DNA from: Blastobasis lacticolella
Taxonomy: Eukaryota; Arthropoda; Insecta; Lepidoptera; Blastobasidae
Assembly: GCA_905147135.1 (NCBI GenBank)
Contig: LR990043.1
Coordinates: 9,831,057 to 9,895,056 of the forward strand
Direction of reading: 5' to 3'
DNA: 64,000 nt
Both the position numbers and the translations under genes were made by a program. The notes beneath the pieces are model-generated. The model was not told the DNA's origin and made no database searches. It saw only the letters and a list, made by a program, of their open reading frames with translations. Shown in pieces: positions 34,701 to 46,700 of this stretch (positions within the stretch are counted from its first letter, which is position 1; each line of letters starts with the position of its first letter).

Positions 34701-37700
34701 CGTACTTACTCGCACGTTTATCAGCCACTTAAACGTAAATAAGCGTCTTACTCCACGCGCATCCCTACCCGCTTTCGTCACTCCCGTCCCGTTGGCGGGT
34801 AGGTTCAGAATAGAAGGAATATATATATAATAGGCGCGTCGGTGGCCGAGTGAATGAAATCGGACCACGCGTTAATGAATAAAAACTAAGTAAAGCTTGA
34901 TCGCGACAGAGGTGACCTGTCAATTGTGGCGTTAGTTCTGCGTTGTATGTAGCAACACCGGAAGGATGTAGAAATCTGTGACAGAATTCGAATATCGCCA
35001 ACAATGGAAGATGGATAAGAAAAAACGTATCGGAAAAAGTAACTAACATGTCCCGCTTGTGAAATTAGAATAATGACGTTTCGGAAAAAGGCCTAGCACC
35101 CTCCTTCATGAAATTATGATTCTTGTAAAATGTGTCAACATTTGAAGTAGTAGACGTTGACACCTTAGTAATGCGCTTATTACACATGCCTAAATTCAGT
35201 AACAAAACAAAAAGCGTAAGAGCAAATCAAGGTGGAATGTATTTCTCATAAAATAAGGTCCATTTTTGGATCACTTATATTAAGTCACGCGTCGCTCCGG
35301 TTTTCAAAAATCCGATCCGATACCCTTTACTTCCATCCCCTCTCCCAAGGAAACCGTAATGAATTTCGGGGTAAACGTATCCATTGTCCTATCTCGTAGT
35401 ATGAACTCAAATTAATTTGAATTCGTTAAGTTGTTTCGAAGTGATGAGCCGAGATATAGAAAGACAAAAATTAAAATTCTCCCCAATAAAAAATTTCACA
35501 ATAAAAATCTTAAATGTACAGAATTGGACATGTTAAAGTTTTATTATATGTATAGATAAGTGTATATAAACTACTATTATTTACCTTTGCTTCCTTCGGC
35601 ATCTCAACTACAAGAGACATATTTTTATCTTCTTGATTAATTTGTATCCCTGGTGTAGATGAATTATCTTCAAAAATATTATCTATGTGTGTTACACCTG
35701 ATTTCTGTAACAAAATATTACATAAAAGTGACAAAACTCACTTTAAATGTTACAAGTAAAAAATGTAAAAATTTAATATTTACTCTTTTTGGCACTTTAG
35801 GTGAAAGAGACATATTTTTATTTTCTCTAAGTTTTTGTACTCTTGATATAAATGGTTTTTCATCTTCAGAACTACTATTTTCTTTCTGCTGTTTATCCAA
35901 ATTCTGGAACAAAATATGAAAACCAATAAATATTAAAAATATTTAGTCCTTAACTACTTTTTAGGAATAAGCTTATTATATTCCATAATGGATTAAACTG
36001 TATTGTCACTATTATTTACCTTTGCTTCCTTTTTCATCTCAACCAAAAGAGACATATTTTTATTTTCTTGATTAATTTTTATCTCTGGTGTAGATGAATT
36101 ATCTTCAAAAATATTATCTTTGTGTGTTACACGTTTCTGCAACAAATTATTATTTATTATAATATAACAATTAGGGTAAGCGGTTCAACGGTTAATACTC
36201 TCTAGTGTCACTAAACAAAATAATTAACTAAAATGGTCCAAAGTGAAAGAGAAGTGTTAATTGTTCAGTGCAAAAACTTATCGAAGAAATCTATAACAAA
36301 AAATGCTATTACAGTGAAAATAATTACTGATCAATCATTAAAAAATAGCCAAACAAAAATTAATAATTGAGACATAAACCGACAAAATCGCGAAGTTAAG
36401 AGTCTCTCGCCGAACTTCCCTATTAGAAAACGCCAGACAAGAGCCACGAGTTAGCGCACCCTTACCTACGGGGTGTCGCATCCGATGAAACCTGAAAAGC
36501 CCTTCCGGCTACAGGTGCTCCCAGGGGGTGTTTAGCACGTATGCGTCTAGGTACCTTTTTTGGCGAGTCGTGCATAACCAGTCCGGCCGGCCGGCTGGTA
36601 CTCATGAGAGTTCACCTCCTCCCTCCCAACCGCTATACCGGAGGGTGCCCATTTCCTTTGCGTTGGGTGCAAAAAAAAAGAGCCACGAGCAATACTATTT
36701 CGACCAACCACAGCGCTGCCGCTAAGAAAACGACGAATCGAAGACGAAATAAGCCACAGTTGTCAAAGTTGACATCTACTAAAACGACTCCGCTAAATGA
36801 CAGCGTTAACTCACCGTTAACGTATAATTTAGAAGAACAAACAAACAAAGAAGTCAGCAATGATACTTCTAAACAACCTTTAGATTTCAGTAATGACGGA
36901 CAACACAAAACAGTGGTTTCAACATTCATGGAACAGCGCAAATGCTAAAATAGGGGGTGTCGTCATGCGCAGATACGTTCACGGATGTTATTTCGGCACC
37001 GATACTACTCCGGAGAACATTTTAGAACATCTCAACGATATCGGACCTGCTAAATACACGGTGGAAGAAATTAAGGCCAAAGACGACGATCTACAAATCG
37101 TATAAAATTTTGATGCCTGCCTCACCATATGATATCGTTTTGAACCCTTCAGTAAGGCCTAAAGGCGTATCTTTGTCCCCATGGCGGCCCTTTCTATCAC
37201 AAAAGAAACCTAGAGGTGACCCCAGTGAAGACAATCTCACTACTCCCAGAAAATCGCCGAAAAAAGGACAACCAACGAACGTACATAAAAGAGTAATATA
37301 TCACCAAAATGTACGGTCATTGGCTGGTAAAACTAGTATTATTAATTTGTTGCTTCAAACGGATATAAACTGTAATTTTATATGTTTAACAGAGCATTGG
37401 CTCAAGTTGACCGAACTAAAATGTAATAATCTTAATGGGTACGAGTTAATATTTAGTTATTGTAGACTAACTATTTATCATGGCGGATGTGGTATATTTG
37501 TAAATAAAAACATTAAATGTAAAGAAAGGGCGGACCTTTGTAACTTATCAATTGAGCATGTTATAGAAATATCAGCAATCGAACTCCACAAAGTTAATTT
37601 AATCCTAATTTGTACTTATAATCCAAATCGACTTCGTTATAATTTATTCCTAACGACTTTCGAAACACTGTTGGAAAAAATTTCATTAAAAAACAAATCC

Positions 37701-40700
37701 ATTGTAATCACTGGTGATTTTGATGTAGACCACATGACCGACTCATCGGAAAACAATACAGAAAACAACATGTAAACTTCCTAACACGCAAAATCATATC
37801 TACAAGCTCCTGTTTAGATCATGTAAATTCTAACTTAGATTCCTACGACTCCTAAACATAACACCCATTTAAAAAAAACATATCCGTTCATAATGGACCT
37901 GTCCTCAACACAAATACTGTCGTATTTTTTCCGAAAATAAAGGAAATACAATCAAAATCCGGTTGTAACACTGAGCGGCTGCCTTAGTAAATGTCACACG
38001 CAACTATTTGCTTTCCATACAATTTACTGAATATCCCAAAAAGGCCAAAATGTCTGTGGTATAATGAAGATATTTTGTTACGAAAAACATTTATTGACAA
38101 TCTATTTAAAATGTACGATAAATGGCCTGAAAACGACCACCTTTGCCGCCTAATAGCATCCCTGTCGCTCAAGTTTGAAGGGTCATTAACTAGCGCACAG
38201 TACAATTATATCGTAAACAAAATCGTAACTAGCAAAAATCCACACGAAGCAATGTGGCAAATCGTTAACGAACACAATACCCGCAAAGTCTTTTCACAAT
38301 AAAAAATCTGTAAGGTCGAGACTACAATTGCATCACAGATCTAGCAAACGACATAAACGAGTTTTTTCTATCAGCTGCTCGCAACGTTGGCGCGCCTGTG
38401 GCCTAGCCGGACCGCGCACGGACACTGCTACTCGGTGCAGGCGCACCGAGCGACGTCTCGCGGCGCCTCACCCCCTTCACCGACACAGAGTTGTTGTTTA
38501 TCACGACACACGGAGTCGCATGTAAAGATACCTGCGCATCTACGACACCTCCACTAAACTGTTGCGCGTCGCCTTTCCAATCATCATACACCACATATAA
38601 AAAAAAAATTCAATTATTTTTAAACAGTTACAGTTAAAATAGTACCCGTTTATAAAGGTAAAGGCCCGAAAAACGACATCAGTGGGTATAGACCCATAGC
38701 ATTAATACCCAGTATTTCTGAAGTTTTTGAATATGGAATAACTAAGCGCGTAATTAAATTCTTAGAGACAAATAATTTACTGAGTAATAAACAATACTCA
38801 TACAGGAAGGGTCGTTCGTGTACTGCAGTAATTCGTGAAGTGCTAAATAAAATCATGCAATCGAAGAGCGTCGTAGTTGTACCGCTGTGTGATATGACTC
38901 GTGCTTTCAACTTGTGTGATCATGATGTCTTATTTATTATGCTGTTATTTATTTATTGCAAAAAATCTATTATTTCGGAATAAGAGGCCCCGCGCTCACA
39001 TTAATAAAATAATTTCTTGAAAATATGCAGAAGATAGTCTCATTAAATCAGGGTCAAGTAAGGTCGGGGCAGGGCACCTCCACTATCAGTGTTCCCAAAG
39101 GATCAGCGCTCGTTTTCTGATCCAGGTTAACGATCTGCCTAATGCTGTTGATGATGCATGTGACATTATTACCGCCGACACCATCGATCTCATAATATAT
39201 TTATAGGCAGGGCTCTCAAATTCGATGCACATATTGAAGTTTTATGTGGTAAACTCAGCAGAGCAAACACATATTTTTAAATAAATAACGAAATTTATAA
39301 TAAACATAGTCAAAATATTTACTCGTATTACCTTTGCATCAGTCTTAATTTCAAAACTATGATCAATTTTATTTTGTAACGTATTGTCAGTGGGCTTGCT
39401 TTGGGTTGTTTCTGTGCATGCCGCATTCTGAAAAAAAAAATATAATATTTAAAGTATAACGTATAAGTAACGAACATAATATTTATTACAAATAATATGA
39501 TCGTCAAGTCAGCACGCAATGCGGTGGCGTTGCAAGGACCCGAAAGTACGACGTCCCGTAGACTTGGAAGTAATAACTACTAAGATACTTTTTAAATAAA
39601 ATTACATTTGTAATAAAACAATATTTCGTTGAACTTTATAATTTTGAAGACTGGTGTACTTCAGTAAAGCACGTAGGTACGTTATAAAAACACCTTTCAT
39701 AAATATTACAACTTTAGAATATTGGTAATTTGGTATTAAATATAAATAAAGTCCTTGCTAGACAGATAATTATAAAAATGTAAGGACTTTAAGCTACCGC
39801 TTTAAGTCACCATAGCGGTACTTGAACTTGTAGGTAAGAATGTCATGATGAATAAAATTATATAGGCTCGGACGATGCGAAACCGTGGACGCACAAGATT
39901 TAGGTGGATTAGTAAAATTTGTTTTTGAAACAAAATGCCCACCAGAGTGGGCCCTTACTCGCCCTGTCCCTGTCGTCTCCACAAAAGGATGAAACTGCAA
40001 AAAACATTTTAGGTCTTTGCAACGGCACGCACGCACTTTACGCACGAAGTTGACGTCTATATCAGTTAATTATCTACCCTCATATGTTTGCTTACTTCGA
40101 TATCAGTTGAAGATGCTGAGATATTAGATATTGAATGCGACGCCACATCAGTCTGTTTCGAAGATACGTTTCTTGATAGGTTTTTCAATAACGGGCAACT
40201 GTCAGTCCCTTTTTTACTTTCTTGAAGTTCATATACCAAATCGTTCCAACATATAGAGTGACTAGTCATTTCATTTGTGTCAGTGTCTTCGCAAATTGTA
40301 CTGTCTTTATTGTTTTCTTTCATATTTAACAGACAGTTATAATCATTATAAATAGTAAATAACAACTGTGGATCAATGCCAATATTTTTATGTGTGCAGA
40401 AGTGGACGTGCTCATAATCACAGATTTCATCATAAAAGGAGAGCCTACCGAAATCGTCACATAAACAATATTCCTCAATCTTTAAATTAGAGTTTGAAGT
40501 AATACTGCTCGTTTCTATATCAATATCTTTGGATGCGTTTAGTAAAGCTTTTTGTTTCATTTCCGTAACGGTATCTTCTTTTAAATTAGAGTTTGGTATA
40601 ATAACTTTTCTCTTTCGATTATAGGTTTTATGAACAATACAACTTCTTTCACTTTTACTGTTTTTTTCATTACCACCAGGCTTCTCTGTTCCTTGAACAC

Positions 40701-43700
40701 ATAACTTAGATGTCACAATACTATTTTTTGTTTCGTTTTTTATTATTTTTTTATATTTATTATTAGCAATACTTTTACTACTATTTGAGAATTTTTTAGA
40801 TTGACTCAAATAGGTTGCGATTTCTCTTATCTTATGGTTCAATATATTTGCGTTACATTTTTCAAATGATTCTTTATGGACGTCTTTAGAGTTTAACGCT
40901 TCCAATTGGTTTAAGCCCAAATAATCTTTTACTGACTCTGATTCTAACTGTCCCTTTTTAAAGACTTCAGCCAAAGCCATAACTTCCTCCTTTTGTAAAC
41001 TTTCTTCACAATTATTGTTAATATTAATCAAATTTGCCAAACTTTTACGTTTCTTAACAACATTGTTACTATTTCTGTCACTTTTTACCTTGCCGTCCAC
41101 ATCAATGGCATTAACAGCATTCTTCATTGATGATATATCATTAAACTTAATATAAGTTTTTGTGGCATGTAGCAAAACCGTATTCGTAGTATCCGATGTA
41201 ACTTCTTTTGCGATATCCGTCAAGTGTTCTTGGCTATTAATTTGTATATTTAGCTCTGATATATTGTCACTTTTAATATCGCCATTCATCACAATGTTAT
41301 CTTGACTGACAATAGCACTGTTCAAGGAAGGTGCTAAGGAATTGTTATCTGTGAGCACAGGTATATGTGTTACTAGTTGTTCATTCTCTAACTGTATGTT
41401 GTTTTCTTGCTTTTGTATAATACCCTCTAAATCATTGTCACCGTTAACTAGTTTATTAATGGTCATTGAGGATCCTTCATTTACACTTCTCTGTGTAATT
41501 TTATTATTGTCAATGGAGCTGTTTTTGAGCTTTGTTACACAATTAAAACAATCATTAACACTTGAATCTACTTCACCTACAGCTTTTGATAAAGATGTAA
41601 TTTCATCTTTATTTGATATTTTTGGGCCTATAAAATTACTTTTTTCATGATCAACTCGCTCTACAAATTCATAATGCATTGACGTCAGGCTCATTATATT
41701 AACGCAATCGGTAATGGCTGCTGAAGTCACGTCTCTTTCATTGTGTATTAAATCTGGCTCTACATTTAGTACTTCTTCTACATTATTTGAAATTTTTGTT
41801 GATTCTAAAGGAATCACTATTGATGTATCCCATCGGTGCGACCGTGGAGATATTAAAGTATCTACAGATACAGGTATGAATTGAGAGGTTAAAGTATGAG
41901 AAGTTATCTCTTTTATTTGTAATGGGTTTAAAATCTCTTCAGATAGAATATTAATCTTTTTATTGGCATTTTTTGTGCAATTTGTGACATTTTGACTTCT
42001 GCTACATTCTGAATAATCCTTATTAGGATATTTAAGAACGGTAGGTTCTTGCTCATATTCAATAAAAGTATCTGACGTAAGTAACTTCAATGATTGACAA
42101 ATATTTTCAATAGGCATGCTTTGCTCGTGATGTTTTAATTCATTTCTTACTATAGCAACATCCAATACAACACTATTCGATACACATTCAATCTGGGCGT
42201 CGACTAGTGGTGAGACATTATCCACAGTGGTAATATTCTTTGATTTTTCCATTGTGTCCCGATCAATGTAGCGATGTTTCTGGGCTCCTGTACTGAATAG
42301 GTTTGGCATAATATTATTCCTTACCAGTTTCATATCTGGTACTTCAATTTCACTGTCAAGAGAATCGTTTGCAGTTGTGGCAAATGTAGGACTCAAAAAC
42401 ACCGATGTTTTCATCAAATCTGCAGTTTTTAGAATAGATGCTTCTTCTGCTGCATTGGTATTGTCAATATTTTTGTCATTGACGTTGGAATATATTTTTT
42501 CCGCGAAATAAGAATCTGTCGATACGAAATAGTAAGTTAAAATAAAAGTATACTGGTAACATTTAACTGTGGATTTAAGTACACGGCATGCTGTGACACA
42601 GTGGGAATGTAATTGGCTCTATACACTAAAGCCGACGTAATTTTGTCGTAATATTAAAACGAATCGGCGGCATATGACGGCGGCTTTGGTATGTGTTTTG
42701 CCCATAATGGCTTCATACGGCGCGTAAATCATGGTATCATGCGTCGCATCAAAGTCCAGTCGTATCTGGGTCCTAAGCGGCGTGTGAAAGTAGTGCTTCA
42801 GAAGTTCTAATCATAAAATCAGAAAAAAACCTATGCAAACCTAAACCCATACCAATCGGCACGGCTCTGATAGCATTGGTATCACGCGCCGTGTGAAAGC
42901 TACATATTATCATCTCAGCTGAAGAACGCCCACTGCTAGATGTAGGCTTCCCTCCAAGCCTATAACATTGATCGACTTTATACTACCACGACACGCTCCC
43001 TGCGACAACAGAATCGTAATATACAGGGTGTCCCAGTAGTGACACGTCACAGTGACACCAGGGGTAGGTCAGCGTATGAGGCACCGAACCAGCCTAACAT
43101 GACCCCAGTAAAAGTTGCACGGTTTTCGAGTTATTGCCAAAATAAAGATTTTACTGAATTTTCCCTTTTTTTAACAGTGCTACTGCCAGCATTCACTTAG
43201 AAAGCTCTCGAAGTTAGTTTTTTTTATGTGTATGGAACCATGAATGGTTAATTAAGATTTTTGAAATGTTATTTTGTCAATAAGTTGAGAAAAATGCTGA
43301 AAAATACGGGATTTATCTCGATTTAAATTTTCAGCAAAAAAATAATTTCAACTTTGACCACCTGTCGTGAAAAAAAAATCCTAGAAACGAAACGAGCAAA
43401 TAACGTGGAAAAGTTGAGCATGTTATGCAGATTCAGGAATGGTACAATACACTGCAATAATATAGGAATTCGTATCACTTTAACGTGCCCTATTGAACTA
43501 AATCAGAACTAGGAACCCCGCAAGCTGTCGCTGCTAGGTAAAAAATAATGCTATACACTACGATATCCCATTTATTACCTGATCCTTTCATCATTAGCCA
43601 AATGTGCGAGAGTGAAAGAGATGGAAATAATGTTTATCTACCTTTTGAAGGGTATTGTTGGCTGATGGCCGAATAAAAGTTCAGTTAACAATAAAAACAT

Positions 43701-46700
43701 GTTTAACTTTCATTGGTTTATTTTAATAATTTAAATTTATTTACAATAAGTGTTCAAATTGTCTCCCTCGGACTCTTATGCACAAATTACATCGTCTGAT
43801 AAAATTTCTGCTCAATTTTCTTAAACTTATATCCGATATGGTCCGAGCTGCGCCGAATACACGTTGCCGTAATTCATCTTCAGATCGTATTGGTTTACAA
43901 TAAACTTTATCTTTCAAACATCCCCAATAAAAAAAATCTAGTGGATAGCATTATTTTTTACCTAGCAGCGACAGCTTGCGGGGTTCCTAGTTCTGATTTA
44001 GTTCAATAGGGCACGTTAAAGTGATACGAATTCCTATATTATTGCAGTGTATTGTACCATTTCTGAATCTGCATAACATGCTCAACTTTTCCACGTTATT
44101 TGCTCGTTTCGTTTCTAGGATTTTTTTTTCACGACAGGTGGTCAAAGTTGAAATTATTTTTTTGCTGAAAATTTAATCGAGATAAATCCCGTATTTTTCA
44201 GCATTTTACTCAACTTATTGACAAAATAACATTTCAAAAATCTTAATTAACCATTCATGGTTCCATACACATAAAAAAAACTAACTTCGAGAGCTTTCTA
44301 AGTGAATGCTGGCAGTAGCACTGTTAAAAAAAGGGAAAATTCAGTAAAATCTTTATTTTGGCAATAACTCGAAAACCGTGCAACTTTTACTGGGGTCATG
44401 TTAGGCTGGTTCGGTGCCTCATACGCTGACCTACCCCTGGTGTCACTGTGACGTGTCACTACTGGGACACCCTGTATATCGCTGCGTTTCCTAGTCCATG
44501 GCCGCCACTCAAATATTTTTCCGTTCCGTTCCACTGGTGGGTTAAGGGTGAGCTATCTGGCCAGCCCATTGTTACTTAAGGTATTTTGTAAAACGAACTG
44601 AAGTTTGAAATAAATGCTTTGTTTTCATCACCTACCTACTACATAGACGAACATTTTTTTCGCTTACTTGCTGAACATTTTACTTTGTAGGTACTATCCG
44701 ACCAAAAAGTCTAAACACTTACGAACATGGCAGCCTAGCCTATGAACTACCCTTAAAGCCGTTTAGATTATCATTAATTATCAAGAAAGGTATTCCATTC
44801 CTTAGCCGTATGCATTATAAAGGTTGAACCAAAGCGGCTTGTACGGTAAGCTGGAAGATCCACGACATAAGACATCGGACATCCAAACTATACATCTGAA
44901 GAAAATGGAATGTCGCACGTAGGGTGCTAACCTTTTTCCATGTATTTTGTCAAACTGTACCTAAGTCGTCTTCGTCGTCCTAGTGCTTATCCCGACCTCT
45001 GCCAGGGTCCTATTTCCTATTCAATCTTCTCCACTTCGCCCGGTCTTCGGCATCCTCTCGTCGGAAGCCGTTGGCTCTCACATTCGACTCAGCAATGTCA
45101 ATCCATCTCTTCTTGGGTCGCCCACGGGACCTCTTTCCTGATACCGGCAGATTCAGGCACCTATTTCCCACATATCCCTGAGGCTTACGCAACACGTGAC
45201 CATACCAGCGCAGACGAGCCTCCTTGATCTTGAGCGACTTGCTATACAGCTGTGGTGTGGTAACACTCTGGTCTCTCCTGTGTGCGGCGAGGAAGGCAGC
45301 CTGCTCTCTAGCGCCCTTTATACAGTGACAGGTAATCGTCACTACTTCTATTGTCTTCTAGTGACGGTATTAATGCTAGGCGGGCCGGGATTGCCTTTGA
45401 AAAATTAATTTTAAATCAGCAGTTTTATACCGAATTAAAGTCATAGCACTAATTTTAATCAAAAAGGTGACAGTTTCTGCCGCGGCGCATTCCGCTGCTG
45501 GCGTGTAGTGTGTTGTAATGTGTGTGTGAGTTCGTTAGGCAGTGTAAAAATGGGCAATTAAGTAAATAAAAATGAGTCGTACCTAAATACTTAAATGGGT
45601 AGAGTAATTTCATTTTCATTCTTCTCAATACACTAATTGCAACTAGACCAGTCATAGTGAGTCAAAAGGCCAAAAATTCGAAGCTCGCTGCGCTCGCTCA
45701 ATTCTTTTATTAATTTAATCAATCACTCTTAACTATTTAGAACTCATTAAATGAATGAGTTCTAAACCTTCAGTTTTGTATACTATTTACCAATCTTTCA
45801 AAACCTTAAATTCCGAGCTCGCTACGCTCGCCCAGTTATTTATTTTAACAATCACCCCAGCTTTTAAGAACCATAATGTTAAAAGTTTCATGCGCGCTCC
45901 GATTGCTCATACAATAATTTTAATTTCTTTTATTGTCTTTTATTACGATCAGCATCACACATCATCACAGCACCTAAGCCAAAACATATAAAATGTCGAG
46001 CTCGCTCCGCTCGCTCATTAATTGATTGCTCATCCCAGGTTTTAAGACCCTAAATATCAAAGTTTTCGAACTAGCTTCCCTCGCTCATTCATAGGTTTTA
46101 GTTACTTTTCTTACCTTTCACTGATTACCATTCATTAATTGCCCAAACTTACTTTTGTAAAGATCACCCATTGCTGTTAAAACCCAAAATATTTAAAATT
46201 TAGACCCAAAATGTCAAAAAGGTTGAGGTCGCTTCGCTCGCTCATTCATAGGTTTCAGATACTTTTCTTATAATTCACCTAGCTCATTGCGGTTACTCAT
46301 TCATTGATTTTCTTAAATTACTATTGTGAGGATCACCTATTGCTGTTAAGACCAAAAATGACTAAAATAGCGAGCTCGCTTCGCTCGCTAATTAATTTCA
46401 TGATCACCTCAAGCTTTTATAACCCAAAATATCACAAATTACAAGCGCACTCCATTCGCTTATTCATTCAATTCACTTCTGCTTTTAAGAATTCACACGT
46501 AAGAAATGTCGAACTCGCACCGGTTGCTCATTCTTCATTGATCACCGCAGTTTTAAGACCCAAAATGTCAAAATTTCGAGCTCGCTCCGCTCGCTCACGC
46601 ATTCGTTGTTCTCCCCCAGGTTTTAGAACCTAAAATTTCCGAGCTTATTCATTTATTGTCCACTTTAATGGGGTGAACAATAAATTCAAAGGCAAATAAG

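Larger units (their letters stand above)
32137..36136 (-). repeat. GTF3C2: Array of tandemly duplicated mini-exons in GTF3C2
   Basis: Nine coding exons of 99-129 nt, all phase 0-0, fall in two alternating types: A (exons 4, 6, 8, 9, 11, 12; KSGVRHKDNISEDDPSTP, then KNMSLLVEMPKKAK) and B (exons 5, 7, 10; KQKEN-SSED, then PSTSR-like, ending KVPKR or VLRR). Acceptors read TTTTGTTACAG or TTGTTGCAG and donors GTAAATAAT (A) or GTAAATATT (B). Order along the gene is A B A B A (dead B) A B A A. The unit of duplication is therefore an A-B exon pair with its introns. Confidence 0.88.
36380..39290 (+). mobile_element. Decayed LINE (intron 3), opposite strand to GTF3C2
   Basis: Order on the plus strand: GC-rich 5' part with short ORF1-like frames (36541-37105), an apurinic-type endonuclease (37110-37775) and broken reverse-transcriptase pieces (37990-38300, 38640-38960, 39120-39210). 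IPSISEVFEYGITKRVIKFL and QYSYRKGRS are recognisable RT blocks. The catalytic YADD-like site is degenerate (ITADTID). Many frameshifts and stops; long dead. Confidence 0.75.
42900..44560 (-). mobile_element. RTE-like LINE 3' end, split by a DNA element
   Basis: The left part (42900-43019) matches, as a complement, the GGGAGGCCTATGCCCAGCAG-type end of the RTE at 28990-29040. The right part (44479-44560) encodes EWRPWTRKR, matching EWRPRTGRR in the RTE at 28870. The two halves flank the element at 43022-44476. Confidence 0.7.

Noticed and set aside
39794..40045. Minus-strand frame of 83 residues with a TTTTTTGCAG before part of it
   Set aside because: It could be an extra exon between exons 2 and 3, but it ends in a stop with no suitable donor and exons 2 and 3 join in phase without it. 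Probably repeat-derived.
41342..41650. Plus-strand frame of 102 residues
   Set aside because: It is antisense to the long exon 2 of GTF3C2 and has no family likeness.
43022..44476. Idea that the long inverted repeat is a microRNA or hairpin RNA gene
   Set aside because: TA target duplication, transposon-type ends and a transposase remnant explain it as a mobile element; small-RNA production remains possible but is not shown.
45194..45408. Plus-strand frame of 70 residues
   Set aside because: Antisense to the RTE-type remnant at 44990-45342.
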